This document shows, piece after piece, positions 13,114 to 28,395 of a stretch of DNA of 64,000 nt. Made by a program: the position numbers and the translations under genes. The notes under the pieces are model-generated. The model saw only the letters and a list, made by a program, of their open reading frames with translations. It was not told the origin of the DNA and ran no database searches. Position 1 is the first letter of the stretch, and every line of letters begins with the position of its first letter. Source of the DNA: Mastigias papua (lineage: Eukaryota; Cnidaria; Scyphozoa; Rhizostomeae; Mastigiidae); NCBI GenBank assembly GCA_964019165.1, contig OZ025284.1, positions 10,001 through 74,000 of the forward strand, given 5' to 3'.

Positions 13114-15754
13114 CTCAAATATAGACACCTAAATTTTACTTCAGATTCAAAACTTATGACAAAGCGAAAATCTTTCCAAAAGTAATGCAGTTACATTTAC
13201 ATTGTAGCCCAAACGCTGGAAAACAAACAACCAAAATCAATTGCAGATTCAAACGTGAAATGTTGCTATAGCCCTGGTAGAGTACAGCTAACAGCAACTC
13301 AATGGCACTCCAAATCAATACTACGACAACGCACCCACTATCCGTCCAGTGATTCATTCTCTCTCAGCAAGTGGTAATGTCATCTTTCTACTGTGGACAA
13401 TCACCGTCTATTGCCGTTGCCGATTCTTTCTCGTTCCATGTCTCTCTCCTCACAATCATTCCACTCTCGCTCTCACAAATTCACAAACACAAAACCACAA
13501 ACACCAAACAAGCACAACACCTCAAAAACATGTTACAGAACACACATCACATTTATCAACTAACTACTGCTATCTACTACTTCACACAGTAACTATGGAC
13601 AGCTATCAACTAATTACAACTACAGCTCATACCTCCAATAGATAAATGAGCAAATAGATAACAGAGCAAATAAATTAGTAGATAAATGAACAACTCATCC
13701 ATACCTCACACCATTACCTTGTTTCCTTCAAACCAATTGTGCTCCATCTTCAGTTGCATATTCACTTTCATCTCCACTTGCATCTCCACTAGAATATATC
13801 CTGCTCCAGTTTTATCATGATCCAGAACAACTAGAAACCATTTGACAACACTGACAACATACAGTTAGAACACTCAAATACGCTTACCTCTAGAAATTCA
13901 GCTTATCCACTGCTCCGTCAAGTAATGCTTTCTTGTCCTACACAGTCCTATAGCAACTCCACGCGAAATATGGTATGAAACTCCAGTTCAATGCCACGAT
14001 AACGCACTGCTCATCTACTTTGTCATCTACGGGCTCTGAGCAATCCGTCTCATATTCATTGCACCATGCACCGTCAACATCTATCTCCGTGGCCGATTCT
14101 CTCTCATTCCATATCTCTCTCCTCACAATCATTCCACTCGCACTCTCACGAAATCACAAACACAAAACAAGCATAGTAACTCATAAACACGCTACAGAAC
14201 ACGTCACATTTATCTAACAATTATCCTTTGTTTACAAGCAAACAGTCAAACCCCAATAAATATATCAAAACATAAATATATAAATAAACATAATGCATAC
14301 CACGCAGCACTTAGTCTTCTCCTTCAAATAACTTGTGTTCCTTCTCTGGTTAAAGTCCTGCACAGAATGGGGCAGCACCAATAGCCAGTAGAACTAATCA
14401 ATGATGATGATGATGAATTTCGCTTCTCATGCATTTGCAGCTCTGTCTTGTCGGTAACTTTAACGTCCTTTAGCCTTGTTTCGTTAACGACCTCATGCAC
14501 TGCACCATGGGGTACGTAGCCCAGTATGGGAGGCTGTTTGGGTGCTACACCTTGCCCAAGGGTGACCCAGCACAGCAGCACTTAAGAGGTAGTGACATTC
14601 TCCTCAAAGCCACAGTACTCGTCAACTAGGCCTGTGCTGCCGGATGTAGTTTAATGTCATACCCAGGACTAGATCAACCAATACAAATTGAAAATCGCCA
14701 AATGTCATCTAACATTAACATTAACAACATATGGAACTTTTCGCAAAGCAGCAAGCCTATTAAAGTGGTATTTGTATCCCACACTCATTCAAACTAAACA
14801 TCCTTGATAACTACTGCAGATTGGTGGAAAATTTTCAAAACATAACAAATTTGTCCAGAAAAAGTTCCGGCACTGCTTTGCTATTCTACCCAAAACTCAT
14901 GAACATTCAAAGGTAGCAATAATTTTTCCAGTCAACAACACACTACTACAGTAGGACACAGTTTGCAGTAATGAGGACTACCTCTCTTGCACTGAAGCCA
15001 AACACGATAGAAAATCAAACCTACCACTATTTAGTGCAACTTCAACAGCAAAATACAACAACATATTTCGCTGCAAAGTTAGCCCATTGCTTTTCAACTG
15101 CACCCAAAACTGCTGAAAACCGATATGTTGCAATAATTATTTCAAACTAAACATTACGAAATTAGCACACATTTTCCGGAAACAATCACCAGTTCTGTTT
15201 AATTGTGGCAAAAAACCACTCTATCCTGACAATTGAGAACATTTACTGTATACTAACGGGTAAAAACTCTTCACACCTTTAGCATGAGAGTAAATCAATT
15301 GCTATTGAACTTCAGCCAAAATTGGTGAAAACTCAAATATAGACATTAATTTTACAGGCAAAGCAATACGAAAGAAGCACAAATTTTGCAGAAACTACGA
15401 CCAGTTCTTTTGCATTGCAGCCAAAACCGATCTAACCTGAAAGTTGACAACATTTACTGTATACTAACGGGTACAAATTCTTCACACTTTTAGCATGAGA
15501 GTAAATTCATTGCTATTGAACTTCAGCCAAAACTGGTGAAAACTCAAATATAGACATTAATTTTACAGGCAAAACAATACGAAAGAAGCACAAATTTTGC
15601 AGAAACTAAGACCAGTTCTTTTGCATTGCAGCCAAAACCGATCTAACCTGAAAGTTGACAATATTTAATGGATACTTACAAGTACCAACTCTGAGCACCT
15701 TTTCACAGTAAAGCAAGTGTATTGCGTTTGAACTGCAGCCAAAACTGGTGAAAA
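13114..15754. repeat. Higher-order unit, copy 3
   Basis: I see no private difference from the consensus of copies 3-6. Confidence 0.92.
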
Positions 15755-18395
15755 CTCAAATATAGACACCTAAATTTTACTTCAGATTCAAAACTTATGA
15801 CAAAGCGAAAATCTTTCCAAAAGTAATGCAGTTACATTTACATTGTAGCCCAAACGCTGGAAAACAAACAACCAAAATCAATTGCAGATTCAAACGTGAA
15901 ATGTTGCTATAGCCCTGGTAGAGTACAGCTAACAGCAACTCAATGGCACTCCAAATCAATACTACGACAACGCACCCACTATCCGTCCAGTGATTCATTC
16001 TCTCTCAGCAAGTGGTAATGTCATCTTTCTACTGTGGACAATCACCGTCTATTGCCGTTGCCGATTCTTTCTCGTTCCATGTCTCTCTCCTCACAATCAT
16101 TCCACTCTCGCTCTCACAAATTCACAAACACAAAACCACAAACACCAAACAAGCACAACACCTCAAAAACATGTTACAGAACACACATCACATTTATCAA
16201 CTAACTACTGCTATCTACTACTTCACACAGTAACTATGGACAGCTATCAACTAATTACAACTACAGCTCATACCTCCAATAGATAAATGAGCAAATAGAT
16301 AACAGAGCAAATAAATTAGTAGATAAATGAACAACTCATCCATACCTCACACCATTACCTTGTTTCCTTCAAACCAATTGTGCTCCATCTTCAGTTGCAT
16401 ATTCACTTTCATCTCCACTTGCATCTCCACTAGAATATATCCTGCTCCAGTTTTATCATGATCCAGAACAACTAGAAACCATTTGACAACACTGACAACA
16501 TACAGTTAGAACACTCAAATACGCTTACCTCTAGAAATTCAGCTTATCCACTGCTCCGTCAAGTAATGCTTTCTTGTCCTACACAGTCCTATAGCAACTC
16601 CACGCGAAATATGGTATGAAACTCCAGTTCAATGCCACGATAACGCACTGCTCATCTACTTTGTCATCTACGGGCTCTGAGCAATCCGTCTCATATTCAT
16701 TGCACCATGCACCGTCAACATCTATCTCCGTGGCCGATTCTCTCTCATTCCATATCTCTCTCCTCACAATCATTCCACTCGCACTCTCACGAAATCACAA
16801 ACACAAAACAAGCATAGTAACTCATAAACACGCTACAGAACACGTCACATTTATCTAACAATTATCCTTTGTTTACAAGCAAACAGTCAAACCCCAATAA
16901 ATATATCAAAACATAAATATATAAATAAACATAATGCATACCACGCAGCACTTAGTCTTCTCCTTCAAATAACTTGTGTTCCTTCTCTGGTTAAAGTCCT
17001 GCACAGAATGGGGCAGCACCAATAGCCAGTAGAACTAATCAATGATGATGATGATGAATTTCGCTTCTCATGCATTTGCAGCTCTGTCTTGTCGGTAACT
17101 TTAACGTCCTTTAGCCTTGTTTCGTTAACGACCTCATGCACTGCACCATGGGGTACGTAGCCCAGTATGGGAGGCTGTTTGGGTGCTACACCTTGCCCAA
17201 GGGTGACCCAGCACAGCAGCACTTAAGAGGTAGTGACATTCTCCTCAAAGCCACAGTACTCGTCAACTAGGCCTGTGCTGCCGGATGTAGTTTAATGTCA
17301 TACCCAGGACTAGATCAACCAATACAAATTGAAAATCGCCAAATGTCATCTAACATTAACATTAACAACATATGGAACTTTTCGCAAAGCAGCAAGCCTA
17401 TTAAAGTGGTATTTGTATCCCACACTCATTCAAACTAAACATCCTTGATAACTACTGCAGATTGGTGGAAAATTTTCAAAACATAACAAATTTGTCCAGA
17501 AAAAGTTCCGGCACTGCTTTGCTATTCTACCCAAAACTCATGAACATTCAAAGGTAGCAATAATTTTTCCAGTCAACAACACACTACTACAGTAGGACAC
17601 AGTTTGCAGTAATGAGGACTACCTCTCTTGCACTGAAGCCAAACACGATAGAAAATCAAACCTACCACTATTTAGTGCAACTTCAACAGCAAAATACAAC
17701 AACATATTTCGCTGCAAAGTTAGCCCATTGCTTTTCAACTGCACCCAAAACTGCTGAAAACCGATATGTTGCAATAATTATTTCAAACTAAACATTACGA
17801 AATTAGCACACATTTTCCGGAAACAATCACCAGTTCTGTTTAATTGTGGCAAAAAACCACTCTATCCTGACAATTGAGAACATTTACTGTATACTAACGG
17901 GTAAAAACTCTTCACACCTTTAGCATGAGAGTAAATCAATTGCTATTGAACTTCAGCCAAAATTGGTGAAAACTCAAATATAGACATTAATTTTACAGGC
18001 AAAGCAATACGAAAGAAGCACAAATTTTGCAGAAACTACGACCAGTTCTTTTGCATTGCAGCCAAAACCGATCTAACCTGAAAGTTGACAACATTTACTG
18101 TATACTAACGGGTACAAATTCTTCACACTTTTAGCATGAGAGTAAATTCATTGCTATTGAACTTCAGCCAAAACTGGTGAAAACTCAAATATAGACATTA
18201 ATTTTACAGGCAAAACAATACGAAAGAAGCACAAATTTTGCAGAAACTAAGACCAGTTCTTTTGCATTGCAGCCAAAACCGATCTAACCTGAAAGTTGAC
18301 AATATTTAATGGATACTTACAAGTACCAACTCTGAGCACCTTTTCACAGTAAAGCAAGTGTATTGCGTTTGAACTGCAGCCAAAACTGGTGAAAA
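15755..18395. repeat. Higher-order unit, copy 4
   Basis: I see no private difference from the consensus of copies 3-6. Confidence 0.92.
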
Positions 18396-21036
18396 CTCAA
18401 ATATAGACACCTAAATTTTACTTCAGATTCAAAACTTATGACAAAGCGAAAATCTTTCCAAAAGTAATGCAGTTACATTTACATTGTAGCCCAAACGCTG
18501 GAAAACAAACAACCAAAATCAATTGCAGATTCAAACGTGAAATGTTGCTATAGCCCTGGTAGAGTACAGCTAACAGCAACTCAATGGCACTCCAAATCAA
18601 TACTACGACAACGCACCCACTATCCGTCCAGTGATTCATTCTCTCTCAGCAAGTGGTAATGTCATCTTTCTACTGTGGACAATCACCGTCTATTGCCGTT
18701 GCCGATTCTTTCTCGTTCCATGTCTCTCTCCTCACAATCATTCCACTCTCGCTCTCACAAATTCACAAACACAAAACCACAAACACCAAACAAGCACAAC
18801 ACCTCAAAAACATGTTACAGAACACACATCACATTTATCAACTAACTACTGCTATCTACTACTTCACACAGTAACTATGGACAGCTATCAACTAATTACA
18901 ACTACAGCTCATACCTCCAATAGATAAATGAGCAAATAGATAACAGAGCAAATAAATTAGTAGATAAATGAACAACTCATCCATACCTCACACCATTACC
19001 TTGTTTCCTTCAAACCAATTGTGCTCCATCTTCAGTTGCATATTCACTTTCATCTCCACTTGCATCTCCACTAGAATATATCCTGCTCCAGTTTTATCAT
19101 GATCCAGAACAACTAGAAACCATTTGACAACACTGACAACATACAGTTAGAACACTCAAATACGCTTACCTCTAGAAATTCAGCTTATCCACTGCTCCGT
19201 CAAGTAATGCTTTCTTGTCCTACACAGTCCTATAGCAACTCCACGCGAAATATGGTATGAAACTCCAGTTCAATGCCACGATAACGCACTGCTCATCTAC
19301 TTTGTCATCTACGGGCTCTGAGCAATCCGTCTCATATTCATTGCACCATGCACCGTCAACATCTATCTCCGTGGCCGATTCTCTCTCATTCCATATCTCT
19401 CTCCTCACAATCATTCCACTCGCACTCTCACGAAATCACAAACACAAAACAAGCATAGTAACTCATAAACACGCTACAGAACACGTCACATTTATCTAAC
19501 AATTATCCTTTGTTTACAAGCAAACAGTCAAACCCCAATAAATATATCAAAACATAAATATATAAATAAACATAATGCATACCACGCAGCACTTAGTCTT
19601 CTCCTTCAAATAACTTGTGTTCCTTCTCTGGTTAAAGTCCTGCACAGAATGGGGCAGCACCAATAGCCAGTAGAACTAATCAATGATGATGATGATGAAT
19701 TTCGCTTCTCATGCATTTGCAGCTCTGTCTTGTCGGTAACTTTAACGTCCTTTAGCCTTGTTTCGTTAACGACCTCATGCACTGCACCATGGGGTACGTA
19801 GCCCAGTATGGGAGGCTGTTTGGGTGCTACACCTTGCCCAAGGGTGACCCAGCACAGCAGCACTTAAGAGGTAGTGACATTCTCCTCAAAGCCACAGTAC
19901 TCGTCAACTAGGCCTGTGCTGCCGGATGTAGTTTAATGTCATACCCAGGACTAGATCAACCAATACAAATTGAAAATCGCCAAATGTCATCTAACATTAA
20001 CATTAACAACATATGGAACTTTTCGCAAAGCAGCAAGCCTATTAAAGTGGTATTTGTATCCCACACTCATTCAAACTAAACATCCTTGATAACTACTGCA
20101 GATTGGTGGAAAATTTTCAAAACATAACAAATTTGTCCAGAAAAAGTTCCGGCACTGCTTTGCTATTCTACCCAAAACTCATGAACATTCAAAGGTAGCA
20201 ATAATTTTTCCAGTCAACAACACACTACTACAGTAGGACACAGTTTGCAGTAATGAGGACTACCTCTCTTGCACTGAAGCCAAACACGATAGAAAATCAA
20301 ACCTACCACTATTTAGTGCAACTTCAACAGCAAAATACAACAACATATTTCGCTGCAAAGTTAGCCCATTGCTTTTCAACTGCACCCAAAACTGCTGAAA
20401 ACCGATATGTTGCAATAATTATTTCAAACTAAACATTACGAAATTAGCACACATTTTCCGGAAACAATCACCAGTTCTGTTTAATTGTGGCAAAAAACCA
20501 CTCTATCCTGACAATTGAGAACATTTACTGTATACTAACGGGTAAAAACTCTTCACACCTTTAGCATGAGAGTAAATCAATTGCTATTGAACTTCAGCCA
20601 AAATTGGTGAAAACTCAAATATAGACATTAATTTTACAGGCAAAGCAATACGAAAGAAGCACAAATTTTGCAGAAACTACGACCAGTTCTTTTGCATTGC
20701 AGCCAAAACCGATCTAACCTGAAAGTTGACAACATTTACTGTATACTAACGGGTACAAATTCTTCACACTTTTAGCATGAGAGTAAATTCATTGCTATTG
20801 AACTTCAGCCAAAACTGGTGAAAACTCAAATATAGACATTAATTTTACAGGCAAAACAATACGAAAGAAGCACAAATTTTGCAGAAACTAAGACCAGTTC
20901 TTTTGCATTGCAGCCAAAACCGATCTAACCTGAAAGTTGACAATATTTAATGGATACTTACAAGTACCAACTCTGAGCACCTTTTCACAGTAAAGCAAGT
21001 GTATTGCGTTTGAACTGCAGCCAAAACTGGTGAAAA
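18396..21036. repeat. Higher-order unit, copy 5
   Basis: I see no private difference from the consensus of copies 3-6. Confidence 0.92.
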
Positions 21037-23677
21037 CTCAAATATAGACACCTAAATTTTACTTCAGATTCAAAACTTATGACAAAGCGAAAATCTTTCC
21101 AAAAGTAATGCAGTTACATTTACATTGTAGCCCAAACGCTGGAAAACAAACAACCAAAATCAATTGCAGATTCAAACGTGAAATGTTGCTATAGCCCTGG
21201 TAGAGTACAGCTAACAGCAACTCAATGGCACTCCAAATCAATACTACGACAACGCACCCACTATCCGTCCAGTGATTCATTCTCTCTCAGCAAGTGGTAA
21301 TGTCATCTTTCTACTGTGGACAATCACCGTCTATTGCCGTTGCCGATTCTTTCTCGTTCCATGTCTCTCTCCTCACAATCATTCCACTCTCGCTCTCACA
21401 AATTCACAAACACAAAACCACAAACACCAAACAAGCACAACACCTCAAAAACATGTTACAGAACACACATCACATTTATCAACTAACTACTGCTATCTAC
21501 TACTTCACACAGTAACTATGGACAGCTATCAACTAATTACAACTACAGCTCATACCTCCAATAGATAAATGAGCAAATAGATAACAGAGCAAATAAATTA
21601 GTAGATAAATGAACAACTCATCCATACCTCACACCATTACCTTGTTTCCTTCAAACCAATTGTGCTCCATCTTCAGTTGCATATTCACTTTCATCTCCAC
21701 TTGCATCTCCACTAGAATATATCCTGCTCCAGTTTTATCATGATCCAGAACAACTAGAAACCATTTGACAACACTGACAACATACAGTTAGAACACTCAA
21801 ATACGCTTACCTCTAGAAATTCAGCTTATCCACTGCTCCGTCAAGTAATGCTTTCTTGTCCTACACAGTCCTATAGCAACTCCACGCGAAATATGGTATG
21901 AAACTCCAGTTCAATGCCACGATAACGCACTGCTCATCTACTTTGTCATCTACGGGCTCTGAGCAATCCGTCTCATATTCATTGCACCATGCACCGTCAA
22001 CATCTATCTCCGTGGCCGATTCTCTCTCATTCCATATCTCTCTCCTCACAATCATTCCACTCGCACTCTCACGAAATCACAAACACAAAACAAGCATAGT
22101 AACTCATAAACACGCTACAGAACACGTCACATTTATCTAACAATTATCCTTTGTTTACAAGCAAACAGTCAAACCCCAATAAATATATCAAAACATAAAT
22201 ATATAAATAAACATAATGCATACCACGCAGCACTTAGTCTTCTCCTTCAAATAACTTGTGTTCCTTCTCTGGTTAAAGTCCTGCACAGAATGGGGCAGCA
22301 CCAATAGCCAGTAGAACTAATCAATGATGATGATGATGAATTTCGCTTCTCATGCATTTGCAGCTCTGTCTTGTCGGTAACTTTAACGTCCTTTAGCCTT
22401 GTTTCGTTAACGACCTCATGCACTGCACCATGGGGTACGTAGCCCAGTATGGGAGGCTGTTTGGGTGCTACACCTTGCCCAAGGGTGACCCAGCACAGCA
22501 GCACTTAAGAGGTAGTGACATTCTCCTCAAAGCCACAGTACTCGTCAACTAGGCCTGTGCTGCCGGATGTAGTTTAATGTCATACCCAGGACTAGATCAA
22601 CCAATACAAATTGAAAATCGCCAAATGTCATCTAACATTAACATTAACAACATATGGAACTTTTCGCAAAGCAGCAAGCCTATTAAAGTGGTATTTGTAT
22701 CCCACACTCATTCAAACTAAACATCCTTGATAACTACTGCAGATTGGTGGAAAATTTTCAAAACATAACAAATTTGTCCAGAAAAAGTTCCGGCACTGCT
22801 TTGCTATTCTACCCAAAACTCATGAACATTCAAAGGTAGCAATAATTTTTCCAGTCAACAACACACTACTACAGTAGGACACAGTTTGCAGTAATGAGGA
22901 CTACCTCTCTTGCACTGAAGCCAAACACGATAGAAAATCAAACCTACCACTATTTAGTGCAACTTCAACAGCAAAATACAACAACATATTTCGCTGCAAA
23001 GTTAGCCCATTGCTTTTCAACTGCACCCAAAACTGCTGAAAACCGATATGTTGCAATAATTATTTCAAACTAAACATTACGAAATTAGCACACATTTTCC
23101 GGAAACAATCACCAGTTCTGTTTAATTGTGGCAAAAAACCACTCTATCCTGACAATTGAGAACATTTACTGTATACTAACGGGTAAAAACTCTTCACACC
23201 TTTAGCATGAGAGTAAATCAATTGCTATTGAACTTCAGCCAAAATTGGTGAAAACTCAAATATAGACATTAATTTTACAGGCAAAGCAATACGAAAGAAG
23301 CACAAATTTTGCAGAAACTACGACCAGTTCTTTTGCATTGCAGCCAAAACCGATCTAACCTGAAAGTTGACAACATTTACTGTATACTAACGGGTACAAA
23401 TTCTTCACACTTTTAGCATGAGAGTAAATTCATTGCTATTGAACTTCAGCCAAAACTGGTGAAAACTCAAATATAGACATTAATTTTACAGGCAAAACAA
23501 TACGAAAGAAGCACAAATTTTGCAGAAACTAAGACCAGTTCTTTTGCATTGCAGCCAAAACCGATCTAACCTGAAAGTTGACAATATTTAATGGATACTT
23601 ACAAGTACCAACTCTGAGCACCTTTTCACAGTAAAGCAAGTGTATTGCGTTTGAACTGCAGCCAAAACTGGTGAAAA
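21037..23677. repeat. Higher-order unit, copy 6
   Basis: I see no private difference from the consensus of copies 3-6. Confidence 0.92.
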
Positions 23678-26318
23678 CTCAAATATAGACACCTAAATTT
23701 TACTTCAGATTCAAAACTTATGACAAAGCGAAAATCTTTCCAAAAGTAATGCAGTTACATTTACATTGTAGCCCAAACGCTGGAAAACAAACAACCAAAA
23801 TCAATTGCAGATTCAAACGTGAAATGTTGCTATAGCCCTGGTAGAGTACAGCTAACAGCAACTCAATGGCACTCCAAATCAATACTACGACAACGCACCC
23901 ACTATCCGTCCAGTGATTCATTCTCTCTCAGCAAGTGGTAATGTCATCTTTCTACTGTGGACAATCACCGTCTATTGCCGTTGCCGATTCTTTCTCGTTC
24001 CATGTCTCTCTCCTCACAATCATTCCACTCTCGCTCTCACAAATTCACAAACACAAAACCACAAACACCAAACAAGCACAACACCTCAAAAACATGTTAC
24101 AGAACACACATCACATTTATCAACTAACTACTGCTATCTACTACTTCACACAGTAACTATGGACAGCTATCAACTAATTACAACTACAGCTCATACCTCC
24201 AATAGATAAATGAGCAAATAGATAACAGAGCAAATAAATTAGTAGATAAATGAACAACTCATCCATACCTCACACCATTACCTTGTTTCCTTCAAACCAA
24301 TTGTGCTCCATCTTCAGTTGCATATTCACTTTCATCTCCACTTGCATCTCCACTAGAATATATCCTGCTCCAGTTTTATCATGATCCAGAACAACTAGAA
24401 ACCATTTGACAACACTGACAACATACAGTTAGAACACTCAAATACGCTTACCTCTAGAAATTCAGCTTATCCACTGCTCCGTCAAGTAATGCTTTCTTGT
24501 CCTACACAGTCCTATAGCAACTCCACGCGAAATATGGTATGAAACTCCAGTTCAATGCCACGATAACGCACTGCTCATCTACTTTGTCATCTACGGGCTC
24601 TGAGCAATCCGTCTCATATTCATTGCACCATGCACCGTCAACATCTATCTCCGTGGCCGATTCTCTCTCATTCCATATCTCTCTCCTCACAATCATTCCA
24701 CTCGCACTCTCACGAAATCACAAACACAAAACAAGCATAGTAACTCATAAACACGCTACAGAACACGTCACATTTATCTAACAATTATCCTTTGTTTACA
24801 AGCAAACAGTCAAACCCCAATAAATATATCAAAACATAAATATATAAATAAACATAATGCATACCACGCAGCACTTAGTCTTCTCCTTCAAATAACTTGT
24901 GTTCCTTCTCTGGTTAAAGTCCTGCACAGAATGGGGCAGCACCAATAGCCAGTAGAACTAATCAATGATGATGATGATGAATTTCGCTTCTCATGCATTT
25001 GCAGCTCTGTCTTGTCGGTAACTTTAACGTCCTTTAGCCTTGTTTCGTTAACGACCTCATGCACTGCACCATGGGGTACGTAGCCCAGTATGGGAGGCTG
25101 TTTGGGTGCTACACCTTGCCCAAGGGTGACCCAGCACAGCAGCACTTAAGAGGTAGTGACATTCTCCTCAAAGCCACAGTACTCGTCAACTAGGCCTGTG
25201 CTGCCGGATGTAGTTTAATGTCATACCCAGGACTAGATCAACCAATACAAATTGAAAATCGCCAAATGTCATCTAACATTAACATTAACAACATATGGAA
25301 CTTTTCGCAAAGCAGCAAGCCTATTAAAGTGGTATTTGTATCCCACACTCATTCAAACTAAACATCCTTGATAACTACTGCAGATTGGTGGAAAATTTTC
25401 AAAACATAACAAATTTGTCCAGAAAAAGTTCCGGCACTGCTTTGCTATTCTACCCAAAACTCATGAACATTCAAAGGTAGCAATAATTTTTCCAGTCAAC
25501 AACACACTACTACAGTAGGACACAGTTTGCAGTAATGAGGACTACCTCTCTTGCACTGAAGCCAAACACGATAGAAAATCAAACCTACCACTATTTAGTG
25601 CAACTTCAACAGCAAAATACAACAACATATTTCGCTGCAAAGTTAGCCCATTGCTTTTCAACTGCACCCAAAACTGCTGAAAACCGATATGTTGCAATAA
25701 TTATTTCAAACTAAACATTACGAAATTAGCACACATTTTCCGGAAACAATCACCAGTTCTGTTTAATTGTGGCAAAAAACCACTCTATCCTGACAATTGA
25801 GAACATTTACTGTATACTAAAGGGTAAAAACTCTTCACACCTTTAGCATGAGAGTAAATCAATTGCTATTGAACTTCAGCCAAAACTGGTGAAAACTCAA
25901 ATATAGACATTAATTTTACAGGCAAAGCAATACGAAAGAAGCACAAATTTTGCAGAAACTACGACCAGTTCTTTTGCATTGCAGCCAAAACCGATCTAAC
26001 CTGAAAGTTGACAACATTTACTGTATACTAACGGGTACAAATTCTTCACACTTTTAGCATGAGAGTAAATTCATTGCTATTGAACTTCAGCCAAAACTGG
26101 TGAAAACTCAAATATAGACATTAATTTTACAGGCAAAACAATACGAAAGAAGCACAAATTTTGCAGAAACTAAGACCAGTTCTTTTGCATTGCAGCCAAA
26201 ACCGATCTAACCTGAAAGTTGACAATATTTAATGGATACTTACAAGTACCAACTCTGAGCACCTTTTCACAGTAAAGCAAGTGTATTGCGTTTGAACTGC
26301 AGCCAAAACTGGTGAAAA
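23678..26318. repeat. Higher-order unit, copy 7
   Basis: It has private bases A at 25821 (TACTAAAGGG instead of TACTAACGGG) and C at 25886 (AAAACTGG instead of AAAATTGG). Both lie in the embedded 211-bp monomers. Confidence 0.93.
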
Positions 26319-28395
26319 CTCAAATATAGACACCTAAATTTTACTTCAGATTCAAAACTTATGACAAAGCGAAAATCTTTCCAAAAGTAATGCAGTTACA
26401 TTTACATTGTAGCCCAAACGCTGGAAAACAAACAACCAAAATCAATTGCAGATTCAAACGTGAAATGTTGCTATAGCCCTGGTAGAGTACAGCTAACAGC
26501 AACTCAATGGCACTCCAAATCAATACTACGACAACGCACCCACTATCCGTCCAGTGATTCATTCTCTCTCAGCAAGTGGTAATGTCATCTTTCTACTGTG
26601 GACAATCACCGTCTATTGCCGTTGCCGATTCTTTCTCGTTCCATGTCTCTCTCCTCACAATCATTCCACTCTCGCTCTCACAAATTCACAAACACAAAAC
26701 CACAAACACCAAACAAGCACAACACCTCAAAAACATGTTACAGAACACACATCACATTTATCAACTAACTACTGCTATCTACTACTTCACACAGTAACTA
26801 TGGACAGCTATCAACTAATTACAACTACAGCTCATACCTCCAATAGATAAATGAGCAAATAGATAACAGAGCAAATAAATTAGTAGATAAATGAACAACT
26901 CATCCATACCTCACACCATTACCTTGTTTCCTTCAAACCAATTGTGCTCCATCTTCAGTTGCATATTCACTTTCATCTCCACTTGCATCTCCACTAGAAT
27001 ATATCCTGCTCCAGTTTTATCATGATCCAGAACAACTAGAAACCATTTGACAACACTGACAACATACAGTTAGAACACTCAAATACGCTTACCTCTAGAA
27101 ATTCAGCTTATCCACTGCTCCGTCAAGTAATGCTTTCTTGTCCTACACAGTCCTATAGCAACTCCACGCGAAATATGGTATGAAACTCCAGTTCAATGCC
27201 ACGATAACGCACTGCTCATCTACTTTGTCATCTACGGGCTCTGAGCAATCCGTCTCATATTCATTGCACCATGCACCGTCAACATCTATCTCCGTGGCCG
27301 ATTCTCTCTCATTCCATATCTCTCTCCTCACAATCATTCCACTCGCACTCTCACGAAATCACAAACACAAAACAAGCATAGTAACTCATAAACACGCTAC
27401 AGAACACGTCACATTTATCTAACAATTATCCTTTGTTTACAAGCAAACAGTCAAACCCCAATAAATATATCAAAACATAAATATATAAATAAACATAATG
27501 CATACCACGCAGCACTTAGTCTTCTCCTTCAAATAACTTGTGTTCCTTCTCTGGTTAAAGTCCTGCACAGAATGGGGCAGCACCAATAGCCAGTAGAACT
27601 AATCAATGATGATGATGATGAATTTCGCTTCTCATGCATTTGCAGCTCTGTCTTGTCGGTAACTTTAACGTCCTTTAGCCTTGTTTCGTTAACGACCTCA
27701 TGCACTGCACCATGGGGTACGTAGCCCAGTATGGGAGGCTGTTTGGGTGCTACACCTTGCCCAAGGGTGACCCAGCACAGCAGCACTTAAGAGGTAGTGA
27801 CATTCTCCTCAAAGCCACAGTACTCGTCAACTAGGCCTGTGCTGCCGGATGTAGTTTAATGTCATACCCAGGACTAGATCAACCAATACAAATTGAAAAT
27901 CGCCAAATGTCATCTAACATTAACATTAACAACATATGGAACTTTTCGCAAAGCAGCAAGCCTATTAAAGTGGTATTTGTATCCCACACTCATTCAAACT
28001 AAACATCCTTGATAACTACTGCAGATTGGTGGAAAATTTTCAAAACATAACAAATTTGTCCAGAAAAAGTTCCGGCACTGCTTTGCTATTCTACCCAAAA
28101 CTCATGAACATTCAAAGGTAGCAATAATTTTTCCAGTCAACAACACACTACTACAGTTGGACACAGTTTGCAGTAATGAGGACTACCTCTCTTGCACTGA
28201 AGCCAAACACGATAGAAAATCAAACCTACCACTATTTAGTGCAACTTCAACAGCAAAATACAACAACATATTTCGCTGCAAAGTTAGCCCATTGCTTTTC
28301 AACTGCACCCAAAACTGCTGACAACCGATATGTTGCAATAATTATTTCAAACTAAATATTACGAAAGTAGCACACATTCTCCGGAAACAATCACT
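26319..28395. repeat. Higher-order unit, copy 8, right end lost
   Basis: It follows the consensus up to about 28300, with T at 28158 (A elsewhere), then accumulates differences (GCTGACAACCG, TAAATATTACG, ACATTCTCCGG) and merges into other monomers at about 28395. The canonical monomers of the full unit are replaced by different ones, so this is the edge of the homogenised block. Confidence 0.9.

Larger units (their letters stand above)
7832..28395. repeat. 2641-bp higher-order tandem repeat, 7.8 copies
   Basis: Identical sequence recurs at exact 2641-base spacing from 7832. Starts are 7832, 10473, 13114, 15755, 18396, 21037, 23678 and 26319, and the last copy is lost at about 28395. The copies differ at only a handful of positions that I could find. 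Each unit has about 1.6 kb of sequence unrelated to the 211-bp monomer, then about 1.05 kb of monomers: two or so degenerate, then three canonical, the last of type B. Short open frames of 60-98 codons are repeated eight times only because the DNA is; they show no protein-family features. There is no gene here. Confidence 0.95.

Noticed and set aside
7872..27786. Sets of short open frames (60-98 codons) repeated identically in each 2641-bp unit on both strands
   Set aside because: They are conserved only because the DNA is duplicated. They overlap each other on both strands, lack family motifs and are broken in the diverged unit at 29165-30100.
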